Below are positions 7,498 through 16,062 of a stretch of 64,000 nucleotides of DNA, one piece after another. The stretch is taken from contig CAWHTG010000004.1 of NCBI GenBank assembly GCA_963832245.1, positions 2,170,001 through 2,234,000 of the forward strand, written 5' to 3'. A program made the translations under genes and the position numbers. Within the stretch, counting starts at the first letter, position 1. Every line of letters begins with the position of its first letter. The DNA is from JABDBE01 sp963832245. GTDB taxonomy: Bacteria > Acidobacteriota > Terriglobia > Terriglobales > Acidobacteriaceae. The notes beneath the pieces were generated by a model. That model saw nothing but the letters and a program-made list of their open reading frames with translations, did not search any database and had not been told where the DNA came from.

Positions 7498-8255
7498 AGT
7501 TTCTCCCGCGACATCGGTAGAGCAGGTCCCAGACTCGGAACCGAAATTATCAACTGCTTCAATCAAAACCAAACTGTCCTGGGTGCGGGGGTTCCACAGG
7601 CGGGGAAGAACTTTGTTCTATTCGGGGGAAAATCCAACAGGCGCCGGCAGAAAACGCAAAAGGCGCAAAAACCAGTAAACTTACTCTACCGTATCCTTGG
7701 GTGCAATGCAAGCCAAGGTCGCAAATACTTGCAGCGGTCGCACTAAACTGCGAACCGATGGAATCGTATTGGCGTGGCTTTGAATGCAATAAGCTATGGA
7801 ATCACGGATTCGCTGTCACCAACGTTACGAATACTCTTTAGAATCAGCACGATGTAGCTCAGGCGCTCAACTCTGATATATAAGCTGCGAGAGGTGACAA
7901 CGAAGCCAGCTTTTCGCTTTCCGCCCACGAGTGTCTCTACGGACTGAGAAATCCTTCTCCCACCCTGCTGTCTCGTCGCGGCGAGAATCTCCACTCTCTG
8001 GCACAGGAGAAGTCTAGCGCGGAGAGTGCGTACCTCTTGCAGCAACCTGCACAGGACGGTAATCTGGGTTCACTTTCGGGCGACGAACGTAGAGCCGATT
8101 TTTCCATCCCCTGGCCCGGTAACAGAAGTCTGAAGTCGAGACCACCCCCTGGTTTGTAAAGTAGGTTTCCCCCCCGACCCTGAAGTTTAATCCCCCTCTT
8201 TTTTGCGGTTATTTCCCTAGCATAGCGGTCACATTGTGACCCAGAGGGCGAAGCT
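7498..8255. other. Divergent intergenic control region, about 760 bp
   Basis: This is the longest gene-free stretch in the window. It separates the minus-strand Sel1/LuxR regulator from plus-strand module B. It holds a CACTCTC/GAGAGTG stem (7992-7998 with 8022-8028) and, just before the NusG-like start, a perfect palindrome (listed separately). I see no tRNA, no protein-coding frame with a ribosome-binding site and no clear terminator. A long untranslated leader for module B is possible, and antitermination by NusG paralogues usually acts in such a leader. Confidence 0.55.
8227..8241. promoter_or_regulatory. Perfect 7-bp palindrome before the NusG-like gene (operator candidate)
   Basis: GGTCACA (8227-8233), one centre base, then TGTGACC (8235-8241). 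A one-base centre cannot form an RNA hairpin loop, so this is more likely a DNA site for a dimeric regulator. It ends 14 bp before the ATG at 8256, overlapping where the ribosome or a promoter would lie. A bound protein would be expected to repress; this is inference. Confidence 0.45.
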
Positions 8256-8810
8256 ATGAGTGCCGGCAACCAGTCGTGGGAATTCCAGAACGTGGCGCCG
8301 ATCAATGAAGCCCTTGTTGAGAACTGGTATGCGGTGAACATCCGCGCCCGTCATGAACGAGTCGTCGCTCAACGGCTCCGCGAACAGGGCGTCACCATTT
8401 TCTTGCCGCTGGTCACCGAGGTGCATCGCTGGAGCGACCGGCGGAAATCCGTCGAATTGCCGCTCTTTGCCTGCTACGTCTTTGTGAAGGTACCTCCAAC
8501 TACCGAGGATCGACTGCGGGTGCTGCGGGTTGACAGCGTACTCAAGTTCGTCGGTGCCCGCGGCTTGGGAACGCCAATCGCAGAGTCGCAAATCGACGCG
8601 GTACGCACTCTGATCGGACAGCAAGTACCTTGGAGCAGCCATCCATTTCTCCAGATCGGACAAAGAGTGCGCGTGCGTGGCGGCGCATTGGACGGTGTCG
8701 AAGGAATTCTGCTCTCTCGAAATGACGACAACACATTAGTCGTCTCTATTGACGCAATTCAACGATCCCTAGCGGTTCGCATTCAGGGATACGACCTCGA
8801 ACCGGTTTAA
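8256..8810 (+). CDS. NusG paralogue (RfaH/UpxY/LoaP-like transcription antiterminator), copy B
   Basis: 184 aa with an NGN domain ('NWYAVNIRARHERVVAQRLREQGVTIFLPL') and a C-terminal KOW-like domain ('QIGQRVRVRGGALDGVEGILLSRNDDNTLVVSIDAIQRSLAVRI'). It is closely paralogous to 3160-3723 along its whole length, including the shared 'EVHRWSDRRK' motif. GAGGG lies about 9 nt before the ATG. It heads an almost unbroken plus-strand run of about 39 kb of EPS genes, which is where a processive antiterminator would be expected. Its recruitment element is not identified. Confidence 0.92.
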   Translation: MSAGNQSWEFQNVAPINEALVENWYAVNIRARHERVVAQRLREQGVTIFLPLVTEVHRWSDRRKSVELPLFACYVFVKVPPTTEDRLRVLRVDSVLKFVGARGLGTPIAESQIDAVRTLIGQQVPWSSHPFLQIGQRVRVRGGALDGVEGILLSRNDDNTLVVSIDAIQRSLAVRIQGYDLEPV

Positions 8811-8858
8811 AAATTTGCACCCTCTTTCTCTCGCACTCGCCGAAGGATCTCCAAGCCT

Positions 8859-10358
8859 GTGACCGAAAACCCAATCCAATCGGTTCGCCTGCTGGTTGTC
8901 AGCAAGGAGCCTGACGTGGTGCGCTCGCTGTGGTCGATTGGAGAGGCGAACACCTGGCAATTGGAGACGGTGGGCAGCGGTTGGGAAGCGTTGGAATCCG
9001 TCCAGACCGGGATTACGCCCGACCTGCTTCTGCTGGACTTGCCTCGTGGGGATGCAGACAGCCTGCACATCCTGCGCTGGCTTCGCCGGCTTCGTCCTAG
9101 CTTGCCTATTATCCTGCTTTGCTATTCCGACGATGCCGGACGAAAAAATGAAGCCATTCGCCTGGGTGCTCAGGATTATCTGGTCAAGCCGGTTGACGAT
9201 GAGCGGCTTGAAATCGTGATTCGAGGTCAACTCAGCTCACGCAACGACAACATCGAGATGGCCATCGCGAGCGAGGACATCGAACAGGTCAGCGAAGACG
9301 CCTTCTTCGTCGGCGCCAGTCCGATCATGCGGAAGCTGCGCGCTCAAGCTGAGTTGCTGGCTCAAGCCAATGTTCCTGTGCTCATTCTAGGAGAAAGTGG
9401 AAGCGGAAAAGATACCGCTGCCCGGCTCATTCATAAGCTATCGGTCCGATCCGGATTCAAATTTCTGAAGGTGAATTGTTCGGCGCTGCCCGGCGACCTG
9501 CTCGAAACCGAACTCTTCGGCTACGAGCGAAGTGACTCGACAGGTTTCGTGCGATCCAAGGCCGGCAAATTCGAACTGTGTGAAAAGGGAACAGTCCTGC
9601 TGGACGAAATTGCCGAGATGCCTACCAGCCTTCAGAGCAAGCTACTACAGGTGTTGCAGAACAGGCAATTTTTCCGGCCCGGCAGCGGCGCCACGGTCGA
9701 GGTCGACGTCCGGGTTCTGGCCGCTACCAGCGCCAGCGTTGAGCGGGCACTTTCGGAAAGAAAACTGCGGGAAGATCTCTATTACCGCCTGAGCGCTTTC
9801 ACGGTTCAGGCTCCGCCATTGCGCCAGCGCAAGGATGAGCTTCCGCTGCTGCTTCGCCATTTTATGCATCACTTGGCGAAACACTATGGCCTGCCTTCAC
9901 GCACTTTTTCAGCTTCGGCGCTCGATGCCTGCCATGCCCATTCCTGGCCCGGAAATCTCCGTGAGCTTGAAGAGTTTGTGAAGCGTTACTTGATGATGGG
10001 AGATAAAGAATTAGTCTTCGCCACACCGAAGTCAGAGCCTGAGCCCAGGAACGGCAACTCGACGGGGGCATCAAGACCAACCAGGGAAGCCCTGGTCGTG
10101 GACGATGATGAGGACAAATCCTCCAGCCCGAACTCACTCAAGTCTCTGGTGCAAAGCGTCCGCTGCGAAGCGGAACGAAACGCGATCGCCACGGCTCTGG
10201 AAAAAACCGGCTGGAACCGAAAAGCCGCAGCGCGGCTGCTCAAGGTTAGCTATCGAACTTTGCTGTACAAGATCGAGCAATACCATATGACATCTTCAGA
10301 AACTCATCCCTCCGCATTTACCGGGAATGGCCTCAGGAGTAATGGAAAACGGATTTAG
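8859..10358 (+). CDS. NtrC-family regulator lacking the GAFTGA loop (copy B)
   Basis: 499 aa: receiver (1-120), AAA+ (about 145-375) and Fis HTH ('NRKAAARLLKVSYRTLLYKIEQY'). In contrast to copy A, the receiver keeps the phospho-acceptor Asp ('DLLLLDLPRGD') and the Lys ('YLVKPV'), though the usual N-terminal acidic pair is 'SK'. The sigma-54-contacting loop is destroyed: 'LFGYERSDSTGFVRS' stands where GAFTGA belongs. Walker A (GESGSGKD) and Walker B ('VLLDEIAEM') remain. It is therefore probably a DNA-binding ATPase that no longer activates sigma-54 polymerase. It starts with a GTG after AAGGA, 48 bp from the NusG-like gene. Confidence 0.9.
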   Translation: MTENPIQSVRLLVVSKEPDVVRSLWSIGEANTWQLETVGSGWEALESVQTGITPDLLLLDLPRGDADSLHILRWLRRLRPSLPIILLCYSDDAGRKNEAIRLGAQDYLVKPVDDERLEIVIRGQLSSRNDNIEMAIASEDIEQVSEDAFFVGASPIMRKLRAQAELLAQANVPVLILGESGSGKDTAARLIHKLSVRSGFKFLKVNCSALPGDLLETELFGYERSDSTGFVRSKAGKFELCEKGTVLLDEIAEMPTSLQSKLLQVLQNRQFFRPGSGATVEVDVRVLAATSASVERALSERKLREDLYYRLSAFTVQAPPLRQRKDELPLLLRHFMHHLAKHYGLPSRTFSASALDACHAHSWPGNLRELEEFVKRYLMMGDKELVFATPKSEPEPRNGNSTGASRPTREALVVDDDEDKSSSPNSLKSLVQSVRCEAERNAIATALEKTGWNRKAAARLLKVSYRTLLYKIEQYHMTSSETHPSAFTGNGLRSNGKRI

Positions 10359-10400
10359 CGTCTCGCTGGACACGAGGGTTTCAATTTTTAGCTGGAGTAA

Positions 10401-11066
10401 ATGATGAACATCTCAATGAGGAACATGTTTTGGCAGCAGGCAATCTTTCTTATCTGCCTTCTGATCCCCGGTGGGCTGCTCGCCCAAACCGACGTCTCGA
10501 AAAACGCCACCAGCAAACTGGAAATCCAGACTGTCGCCGCTGACATTAGTACCAGCGGGACCGCGGTCCGAGCGCACGACGAGACCTACGTCATCGGTAC
10601 CGACGATGTCTTGTCGATCAACGTCTGGAAAGAACCTGAAGTGTCTCGGACGGTTCCGGTTCGCTCCGATGGAAGAATATCGGTGCCTCTCGCCGGCGAA
10701 GTGCAGGCCAGCGGAGAGACGCCGAGGCAGTTAGAGAAAGACCTGGCCACCAAACTGCGAAGTTTCATTTCCAATCCTGAAGTTACGGTCATGGTTACAG
10801 AGGTCAAGAGCCAGCGATTCAACATCCTCGGTCAAGTCTCACGGCCGGGCACCTACCCGCTGACCAATGCCTCGAATGTGTTGGACGCAATCGCGATGGC
10901 GGGTGGTTTCCGGGATTTTGCCAAGGAAAAATCAATTTATGTCTTGCGCCAGAACCCAGATGGCGGCGAGTCGCGCTTGCCTTTTAACTACAAAGAGGTC
11001 ATCAAAGGCAAGAACCCGGCACAGAACGTAAAACTCCAGCCGCGTGACACGATCGTGGTGCCGTGA
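10401..11066 (+). CDS. Polysaccharide export (OPX/Wza-like) protein, copy B
   Basis: 221 aa with a signal peptide (IFLICLLIPGGLLA-Q), a poly-export domain ('YVIGTDDVLSINVWKEPEVSRTVPVRSDGRISVPLAG') and an SLBB-like region ('QRFNILGQVSRPGTYPLTNASNVLDAIAMAGGFRDFA'). It is paralogous to copy A at 908-1570. The ATG follows GGAG. Its stop overlaps the GTG of the barrel gene by 4 bp, so the two are translationally coupled and probably act together at the outer membrane in exporting the polysaccharide. Confidence 0.92.
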   Translation: MMNISMRNMFWQQAIFLICLLIPGGLLAQTDVSKNATSKLEIQTVAADISTSGTAVRAHDETYVIGTDDVLSINVWKEPEVSRTVPVRSDGRISVPLAGEVQASGETPRQLEKDLATKLRSFISNPEVTVMVTEVKSQRFNILGQVSRPGTYPLTNASNVLDAIAMAGGFRDFAKEKSIYVLRQNPDGGESRLPFNYKEVIKGKNPAQNVKLQPRDTIVVP

Positions 11067-12415
11067 AAGCAAGCATGCGATTTCGACTCTACTTTGTCGT
11101 GATTCTGTTGGCTGTGTCGCCGCTCTGGGCGCAGTCGGCAACCTCGGGCGCTGAAGTGGCCGCAACCGGTCCGGGCGCTGGCGGAAATCCCATGCTGACG
11201 CCTGCGCCAATCAGCGGCGAAGGATACGCGATGGGATTTGCCTCGGAGACACGCGCAAATTACCTGCGCGGCGGGCTGGTCTTTGGCAGTGCTTACGACG
11301 ATGGCGTAGCCGTAAGCGCCAACGGTCAGCCGGTCAGCGATGCAAGTTTTTCGCTGTGGCCTACCATCTCGCTGGACCAGACTCGGTCGCGGTTCCATTG
11401 GGCGTTGTCTTATAGCCCGGGATTTACGTTCTATCAGAAAACGAGCTCGCGCAACGAGGCCGACCAGAACCTTGCCCTCGATTCCAAGTTCCGTTTAAGC
11501 CCGCACGTGACGCTCAGTCTGCGAGATTCATTTCAGAGAACATCCAATGTGCTGAATCAGCCAAGCTCCGATCTCTCCCAGCCAGTATCTGGTGCCGTGT
11601 TTGTAGCCAATGACTCTGTGATTGCGCCGGTTGCCGATATGCTCAGAAACACTGCGAGCGCCACGCTCACTTACCAGTTCGCTGCGAACCGGATGATCGG
11701 CGCAAGCGGAAGCTTTACCAATCTTCACTATCCGAACCAGGCGCAGGTTCCGGGTTTGTATGATTCGAGTTCACGCGGGGGATCGGCTTTCTACAACTAC
11801 CGGCTTTCGAAAATGCACTATGTCGGCGCCACCTATCAATACCAGATGTTCCTAGCATATCCGGCCGTTGGGCAGAGCGAGACTCAGGCGCACAGCGTTT
11901 TTGCTTTCTACACTCTGTATCTAAAACCGACGTTCTCCATTTCCGTGTTCGGCGGGCCACAGCATTCTGAAACGACACAGCTCGGATTGCCGGCGTCAAG
12001 ATCATGGTCTCCAGCGGGCGGCGCGAGCGTGGGATGGCAGGGCAGAGTCACCAGTTTTGCTGCGAGCTACTCTCGCGCAATTAGTGATGGCGGCGGTTTA
12101 GTCGGGGCTGTCTACGCGAATAACGCGAACGGCGCATTGCGCTGGCAATTCACCCGGACCTTGACTGCGTCAGTGGGAGCGAATTACGCCAGCAATATTG
12201 TTGTGGCTGCATTGCCAACGTTCAATAGCGGCGGGCATACCATCTCAGGAAACGCTTCGGTGCAGCGCCAGTTCGGCGAACATCTGAATCTGCAGTTGCA
12301 ATATATGCGTTTGCACCAGAGCTACAGCGATATCGCGGTGCTATCGAGCGCCCCCAACCGAAATCGCGAGGCGATTACAATCTCTTACCAGTTCGCGCGA
12401 CCGCTGGGAAGGTAA
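11063..12415 (+). CDS. Outer-membrane beta-barrel protein, EPS-associated (copy B)
   Basis: 450 aa with a signal peptide ending near SPLWAQ, a short Gly/Pro/Ala-rich linker, then about 350 residues of alternating strand pattern ending in 'ITISYQFARPLGR', a typical barrel C-terminus with an aromatic near the end. The motif 'FHWALSYSPGFTFYQ' and the later 'ISVFGGPQHSETTQ' match the truncated protein at 1-900. The start is GTG at 11063, in a 4-bp overlap with the OPX gene; an ATG at 11075 is an alternative. It probably forms the outer-membrane part of the export path. No catalytic motif is visible. Confidence 0.85.
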   Translation: MKASMRFRLYFVVILLAVSPLWAQSATSGAEVAATGPGAGGNPMLTPAPISGEGYAMGFASETRANYLRGGLVFGSAYDDGVAVSANGQPVSDASFSLWPTISLDQTRSRFHWALSYSPGFTFYQKTSSRNEADQNLALDSKFRLSPHVTLSLRDSFQRTSNVLNQPSSDLSQPVSGAVFVANDSVIAPVADMLRNTASATLTYQFAANRMIGASGSFTNLHYPNQAQVPGLYDSSSRGGSAFYNYRLSKMHYVGATYQYQMFLAYPAVGQSETQAHSVFAFYTLYLKPTFSISVFGGPQHSETTQLGLPASRSWSPAGGASVGWQGRVTSFAASYSRAISDGGGLVGAVYANNANGALRWQFTRTLTASVGANYASNIVVAALPTFNSGGHTISGNASVQRQFGEHLNLQLQYMRLHQSYSDIAVLSSAPNRNREAITISYQFARPLGR

Positions 12416-12430
12416 CTTCGGAAGACATTT

Positions 12431-14035
12431 ATGATAGCTGAGTCAGAAGAGAAATCAGGCGAAAGTCCCAACTTGCAGCAGTGCGTCGACGTGATTCGCC
12501 GCCGGCATATGCACTTCCTGATACCTTTTTTCCTCGGATGGCTGGCGGTCTGGAGCGTGAGCTGGGTACTGCCCTCGCGATACAGGTCGGGTACGCTGAT
12601 TCTGGTCGAGCAGCCGAGCATGCCAAGGGATTACGTGACCCCGAACGTCACCGATGATCTGCAAACCCGCCTGCAAAGCATCACTCAGCAGATTCTCAGC
12701 CGCACCCGCCTTTTGCACATTATCGACGAGCTCAACCTGTATGCCGATCAAAGAGGCCAGCTAAATCCTGACGACCTGGTCGAGCGTATGCGAAAAGATA
12801 TCGAGATTGAACTTGTGCGGGATGAGCGGCATCAGATCACTTCATTCAATATCTATTATTCTTCTCACGATCCCCACGTAGCCCAGCAAGTGACCAGCGA
12901 GCTGACCAATCTGTTCATCAGCGAGAACCTGGAGCTGCGGCAGCAAAAATCCGAGGACACCACCAAGTTTCTCGGGCAGCAGCTGGAAACTGCCAGGCAG
13001 GCTTTGGCCGAGCAAGAAGAGAAAGTCCGGGTCTACAAAGATCACCACGTGGGCCAGCTGCCAACCCAATTGGCAAGTAATCTTCAGATCCTGACGGGGC
13101 TCCAATCGCAACTGCAGAACGAAGAAGACGGTCTCAACGCCGACCGGCAGCAGAACGCTTATCTGCAATCGATGCTGGAACAATCCCGTGCTTCCGAGAG
13201 AATGCCAAAAACCGGAGACGGCAGGCCCCTGGGAATACCCGCTTTAGATGAAGAGTTAGAGAAACTCAAAGCCCAACTGACTGATCTCACCTCTCGCTAC
13301 ACGGAGCGTCATCCCGACGTTCAAAACCTGAAAGAGCAGATTGCCAGGACGCAAAAAATGCGGGAGCAAGCTCTTGCCGATCTGAAGGCCAGTGCGAGTT
13401 CGGGGGGTAGCAACCCGCCCGCGTCTACGCCAGATGATGTGCAGAGCAAAGACGGCGCGGCAATCATTCAACTCCAAGGTCAGTTGAAAGCCAATCAGAT
13501 CGATATTGCGAACAAAGAACACGAGATTGCTTCTCTGAAAGCGAAGATCAATGATTACCAGGGGCGTCTAAATCAGGAACCGGTGCGAGAGCAACAGTTC
13601 GCGGACCTCACTCGAGGCTACGAACAGTCCAAGGCGAATTACGACGATCTCCTGAAGAAGAAAAATTCTTCGCAAATGGCTACCAGCATGGAGTTGCTGC
13701 AGCAGGGCGAGCACTTCCAGATGATCGATCCTCCGAGCCTGCCGCTGAAGCCTGATTTCCCCAATCGCCTTAAATTTTGCGCTATCGGCCTGGGCATTGG
13801 GATCGTATTAGGTGGGGCGCTCGCTGCTGGGATCGAGTTCCTGGACGATCGTCTCTATGACGAGAAAGCGCTCAAGGAATTGCTGCCCGTGACCGTGCTC
13901 TCTGAGATCCCGACGATTACCAGCCCCGAAGAGGAAAGAAAGCAAGAGCAGAAACTGTGGTTGAGCTGGGCGGCGGCAGGTCTCGTCTTTGCGGCGATTC
14001 TGGCCGGATCAGCAATCAGTTATTTCCGAGGGTAG
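12431..14035 (+). CDS. Polysaccharide chain-length determinant (Wzz/GumC-like, no kinase domain)
   Basis: 534 aa. A first membrane segment lies near residues 29-47 ('FLIPFFLGWLAVWSVSWVLP'), followed by a Wzz-type periplasmic region. A long coiled-coil stretch (about 170-430) is rich in Gln, Glu, Lys and Leu, with 'LTSRYTERHPDVQNLKEQI' typical of GumC/EpsC-like proteins. Two further hydrophobic segments are near 450-470 and at the C-terminal end. There are no Walker motifs; the kinase function is supplied by the separate gene at 15013. The protein is an inner-membrane polysaccharide co-polymerase that sets chain length and bridges to the OPX protein. Confidence 0.9.
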   Translation: MIAESEEKSGESPNLQQCVDVIRRRHMHFLIPFFLGWLAVWSVSWVLPSRYRSGTLILVEQPSMPRDYVTPNVTDDLQTRLQSITQQILSRTRLLHIIDELNLYADQRGQLNPDDLVERMRKDIEIELVRDERHQITSFNIYYSSHDPHVAQQVTSELTNLFISENLELRQQKSEDTTKFLGQQLETARQALAEQEEKVRVYKDHHVGQLPTQLASNLQILTGLQSQLQNEEDGLNADRQQNAYLQSMLEQSRASERMPKTGDGRPLGIPALDEELEKLKAQLTDLTSRYTERHPDVQNLKEQIARTQKMREQALADLKASASSGGSNPPASTPDDVQSKDGAAIIQLQGQLKANQIDIANKEHEIASLKAKINDYQGRLNQEPVREQQFADLTRGYEQSKANYDDLLKKKNSSQMATSMELLQQGEHFQMIDPPSLPLKPDFPNRLKFCAIGLGIGIVLGGALAAGIEFLDDRLYDEKALKELLPVTVLSEIPTITSPEEERKQEQKLWLSWAAAGLVFAAILAGSAISYFRG

Positions 14036-14045
14036 TGCCTAGGCA

Positions 14046-15029
14046 ATGTACAAAGCCTTCTACAATCTGAAGCGCAATCCTTTCGAGATTAGCCCAGACC
14101 CGTATTTCCTTTTTCCCACCCGGAGACACAACGAGGCCCTGGCAGCACTGTACTACGGCATTCGACGCCACAAGGGTTTTGTGGTCATGACCGGGGAAGT
14201 GGGTACGGGAAAAACGCTGCTCGTGCGCTGCCTGTTGCAATTACTGAATCAGAGTGATGTCGCCTACGCCTACGTATTCAATAGCCGGCTTGCGCCGGTT
14301 GAATTTCTGCAGTACGTTGCCGGCGACTTCGGGCTCAACGTGGCCGGCAAGAACAAAAGCGAGCTTCTTTTGCTGCTGAGCAACTACGTGATTTCGCGCC
14401 ATCAGAAGAAACTGACCACGGTGCTCGTGGTGGACGAAGCGCACCACGTGTCAACCGATGTACTCGAGGAGGTCCGCCTGCTCACAAACCTCGAGACGAC
14501 AAACGAAAAACTGCTCCAGATTCTTCTGGTTGGGCAACCGGAATTGGACGAGAAGCTGGATTCCGTCGAACTGCGGCAATTGAAGCAGCGGATCGCTCTG
14601 CGCTCGCAACTACAGCCATTGGACTTGGATGAAACCAGAGGCTACATCCTGCGGCGCTTGCAACTCGCCGGTGCAGATCCCGATTCGACGGCGCTCTTTC
14701 CGGCAGAGACGATTGCGCGAGTTCATCGCCATTCGCGCGGCATTCCGCGCCTGATCAACACAGTTTGCGAAAACGCACTGATCACCGCATACGCCAGAGA
14801 AGCGCACAGCGTGACGCCGGACATCATCGAGGATATAGCCATAGACTTTCGCTTGGGTGTAGTTCATACCCCGAAAGCTGAACCATCCGATGCTGAAGAT
14901 GGGGACGCGAGACGTGCTGCGAAGACTCTGCTTCTCCTGCATGACTATCTGCAAAAAGCGCAAGCCAGCCAGGATGAACCGCGGACAGCGGCAGCAACCG
15001 GAGCAGGTAAACATGAGCCGTATATTTGA
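14046..15029 (+). CDS. ExeA/GspA-like AAA ATPase of EPS loci
   Basis: 327 aa. It starts with 'MYKAFYNLKRNPFEISPDPYF', the typical opening of ExeA-like ATPases associated with EPS and exosortase loci. Walker A is GEVGTGKT (about 48-55) and Walker B is 'VLVVDEAHH'. An arginine-rich helical domain follows ('LKQRIALRSQLQPLDLDETRGYILRRL'). There is no periplasmic peptidoglycan-binding tail, so it is likely cytoplasmic. It is wedged between the chain-length gene and the BY-kinase-like gene, whose start it overlaps by 17 bp, so it probably powers or regulates assembly of the export machine. Confidence 0.88.
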   Translation: MYKAFYNLKRNPFEISPDPYFLFPTRRHNEALAALYYGIRRHKGFVVMTGEVGTGKTLLVRCLLQLLNQSDVAYAYVFNSRLAPVEFLQYVAGDFGLNVAGKNKSELLLLLSNYVISRHQKKLTTVLVVDEAHHVSTDVLEEVRLLTNLETTNEKLLQILLVGQPELDEKLDSVELRQLKQRIALRSQLQPLDLDETRGYILRRLQLAGADPDSTALFPAETIARVHRHSRGIPRLINTVCENALITAYAREAHSVTPDIIEDIAIDFRLGVVHTPKAEPSDAEDGDARRAAKTLLLLHDYLQKAQASQDEPRTAAATGAGKHEPYI

Positions 15030-15951
15030 GGCGTTACAGAGGTCCGAGTCGGAGCGGTCGGGTACGCCGTTAGCGCCCCCGGAACTGGCGACAGAGCTTT
15101 TGCAGGTGGTGGAGCGCCAAGCGAGCGCTTCGGCTTGCAAGGATTTCCCAGCGACCGAACTTGCGCCTGAGGAGTGCTCCGGCAAGGAATTCACTAGGAA
15201 CGATCTGAGTCAGTTCCAGTCGTTGCCTGTGTGCTTGACGCAGAACAGCAAATTAATTTGCCTTACCGCTCAGGAAAGCTTCGGTGCGGAGAAATTCCGT
15301 TTTCTCGGGGTTCGCTTGCGACAGTTGCAGCAAAGCCGTCCCCTCAAGAAATTGTTGATCACCAGTACGATTCCCGAGGAAGGCAAAAGCACTGTCGCGG
15401 CTAATCTGGCGACCATTTTAGCTCGGAAGCAACAGCCAAAGATTTTGCTCCTGGAAGGCGATTTGCGGCGTCCGTCACTGGCCCAGCAGTTCGGCTTGGG
15501 CACCATTGCCGGCCTCAGCGAATGGCTGCAGGGTGAACCCCGCCCGATGAAGCATATCTACCGACTCGAGGAATCGAACTTGTGGTTTCTGCCGGCTGGC
15601 CGGCCGCCGGCGAATCCCCTCGAACTGATGCAGTCAGGCAGGCTTTCCGAACTCCTGAACCAGCTCTCGGCATGGTTTGATTGGATCGTAATCGATTCTC
15701 CTCCGATTCTCCCTCTGGCCGATACCAGCGTTTGGGCGCGATTGGCGGACGGGATTCTTCTCGTGACCCGAGAAGGAACTACTAAGAGACGGATGCTGCA
15801 GCGAGGTCTGCAAGCGCTGGAACAATCAAAGTTGCTGGGCGCCGTGGTGAACTCTTCCGCTAACACGGATCACAGCAACTACTACCAGCGCTACGGCCCG
15901 GGAGCAGTCCGGCAAGCTGAAATTCCCCAAGCAGTGCCAACCCCCAGTTAG
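15013..15951 (+). CDS. BY-kinase-like ATPase (CpsD/CapB family) for EPS chain-length control
   Basis: 312 aa from the ATG at 15013 ('MSRIFEALQRSE', the typical start of this group). Walker A is 'STIPEEGKSTVAANLA', Walker A' is 'ILLLEGDLRRPSL' and Walker B is 'WIVIDSPPILPLAD'. The C-terminus carries a small Tyr cluster ('NYYQRYGPG') that could be autophosphorylated. The family phosphorylates itself and its Wzz partner, cycling with polymerisation. It overlaps the ExeA-like gene by 17 bp and is followed by 111 bp before the sugar-transferase gene. Confidence 0.9.
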   Translation: MSRIFEALQRSESERSGTPLAPPELATELLQVVERQASASACKDFPATELAPEECSGKEFTRNDLSQFQSLPVCLTQNSKLICLTAQESFGAEKFRFLGVRLRQLQQSRPLKKLLITSTIPEEGKSTVAANLATILARKQQPKILLLEGDLRRPSLAQQFGLGTIAGLSEWLQGEPRPMKHIYRLEESNLWFLPAGRPPANPLELMQSGRLSELLNQLSAWFDWIVIDSPPILPLADTSVWARLADGILLVTREGTTKRRMLQRGLQALEQSKLLGAVVNSSANTDHSNYYQRYGPGAVRQAEIPQAVPTPS

Positions 15952-16028
15952 ACCCCCGATCCCCTGCGTTTAGCAGTTCAGTGCCAGTTCCGTACACCCC
16001 CACAAGCGGTACAAAAATAGGTCATAAG

Positions 16029-16048
16029 TTCCTGCCCAGAAACAGGAA
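16029..16048 (+). repeat. Small inverted repeat just before the sugar-transferase ribosome-binding site
   Basis: TTCCTG (16029-16034) and CAGGAA (16043-16048) can pair around an 8-nt loop. The right arm runs directly into the purine-rich Shine-Dalgarno region before the GTG at 16063. It could modulate translation of the initiating transferase or be chance; there is no T-run, so it is not a terminator. Confidence 0.3.
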
Positions 16049-16062
16049 GAGGAGAGGGAGTC

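Noticed and set aside
7099..7746. Long plus-strand open frame opposite the Sel1/LuxR regulator.
   Set aside because: It is a shadow of the real minus-strand gene; composition and lack of motifs argue against coding.
7854..7862. GTAGCTCAG, a tRNA D-loop-like string.
   Set aside because: No acceptor stem, anticodon arm or TTCGA T-loop can be built around it.
16029..16048. Stem-loop considered as an intrinsic terminator after the BY-kinase gene.
   Set aside because: The stem is short and AT/GC mixed, no T-run follows and a purine-rich ribosome-binding site comes straight after.
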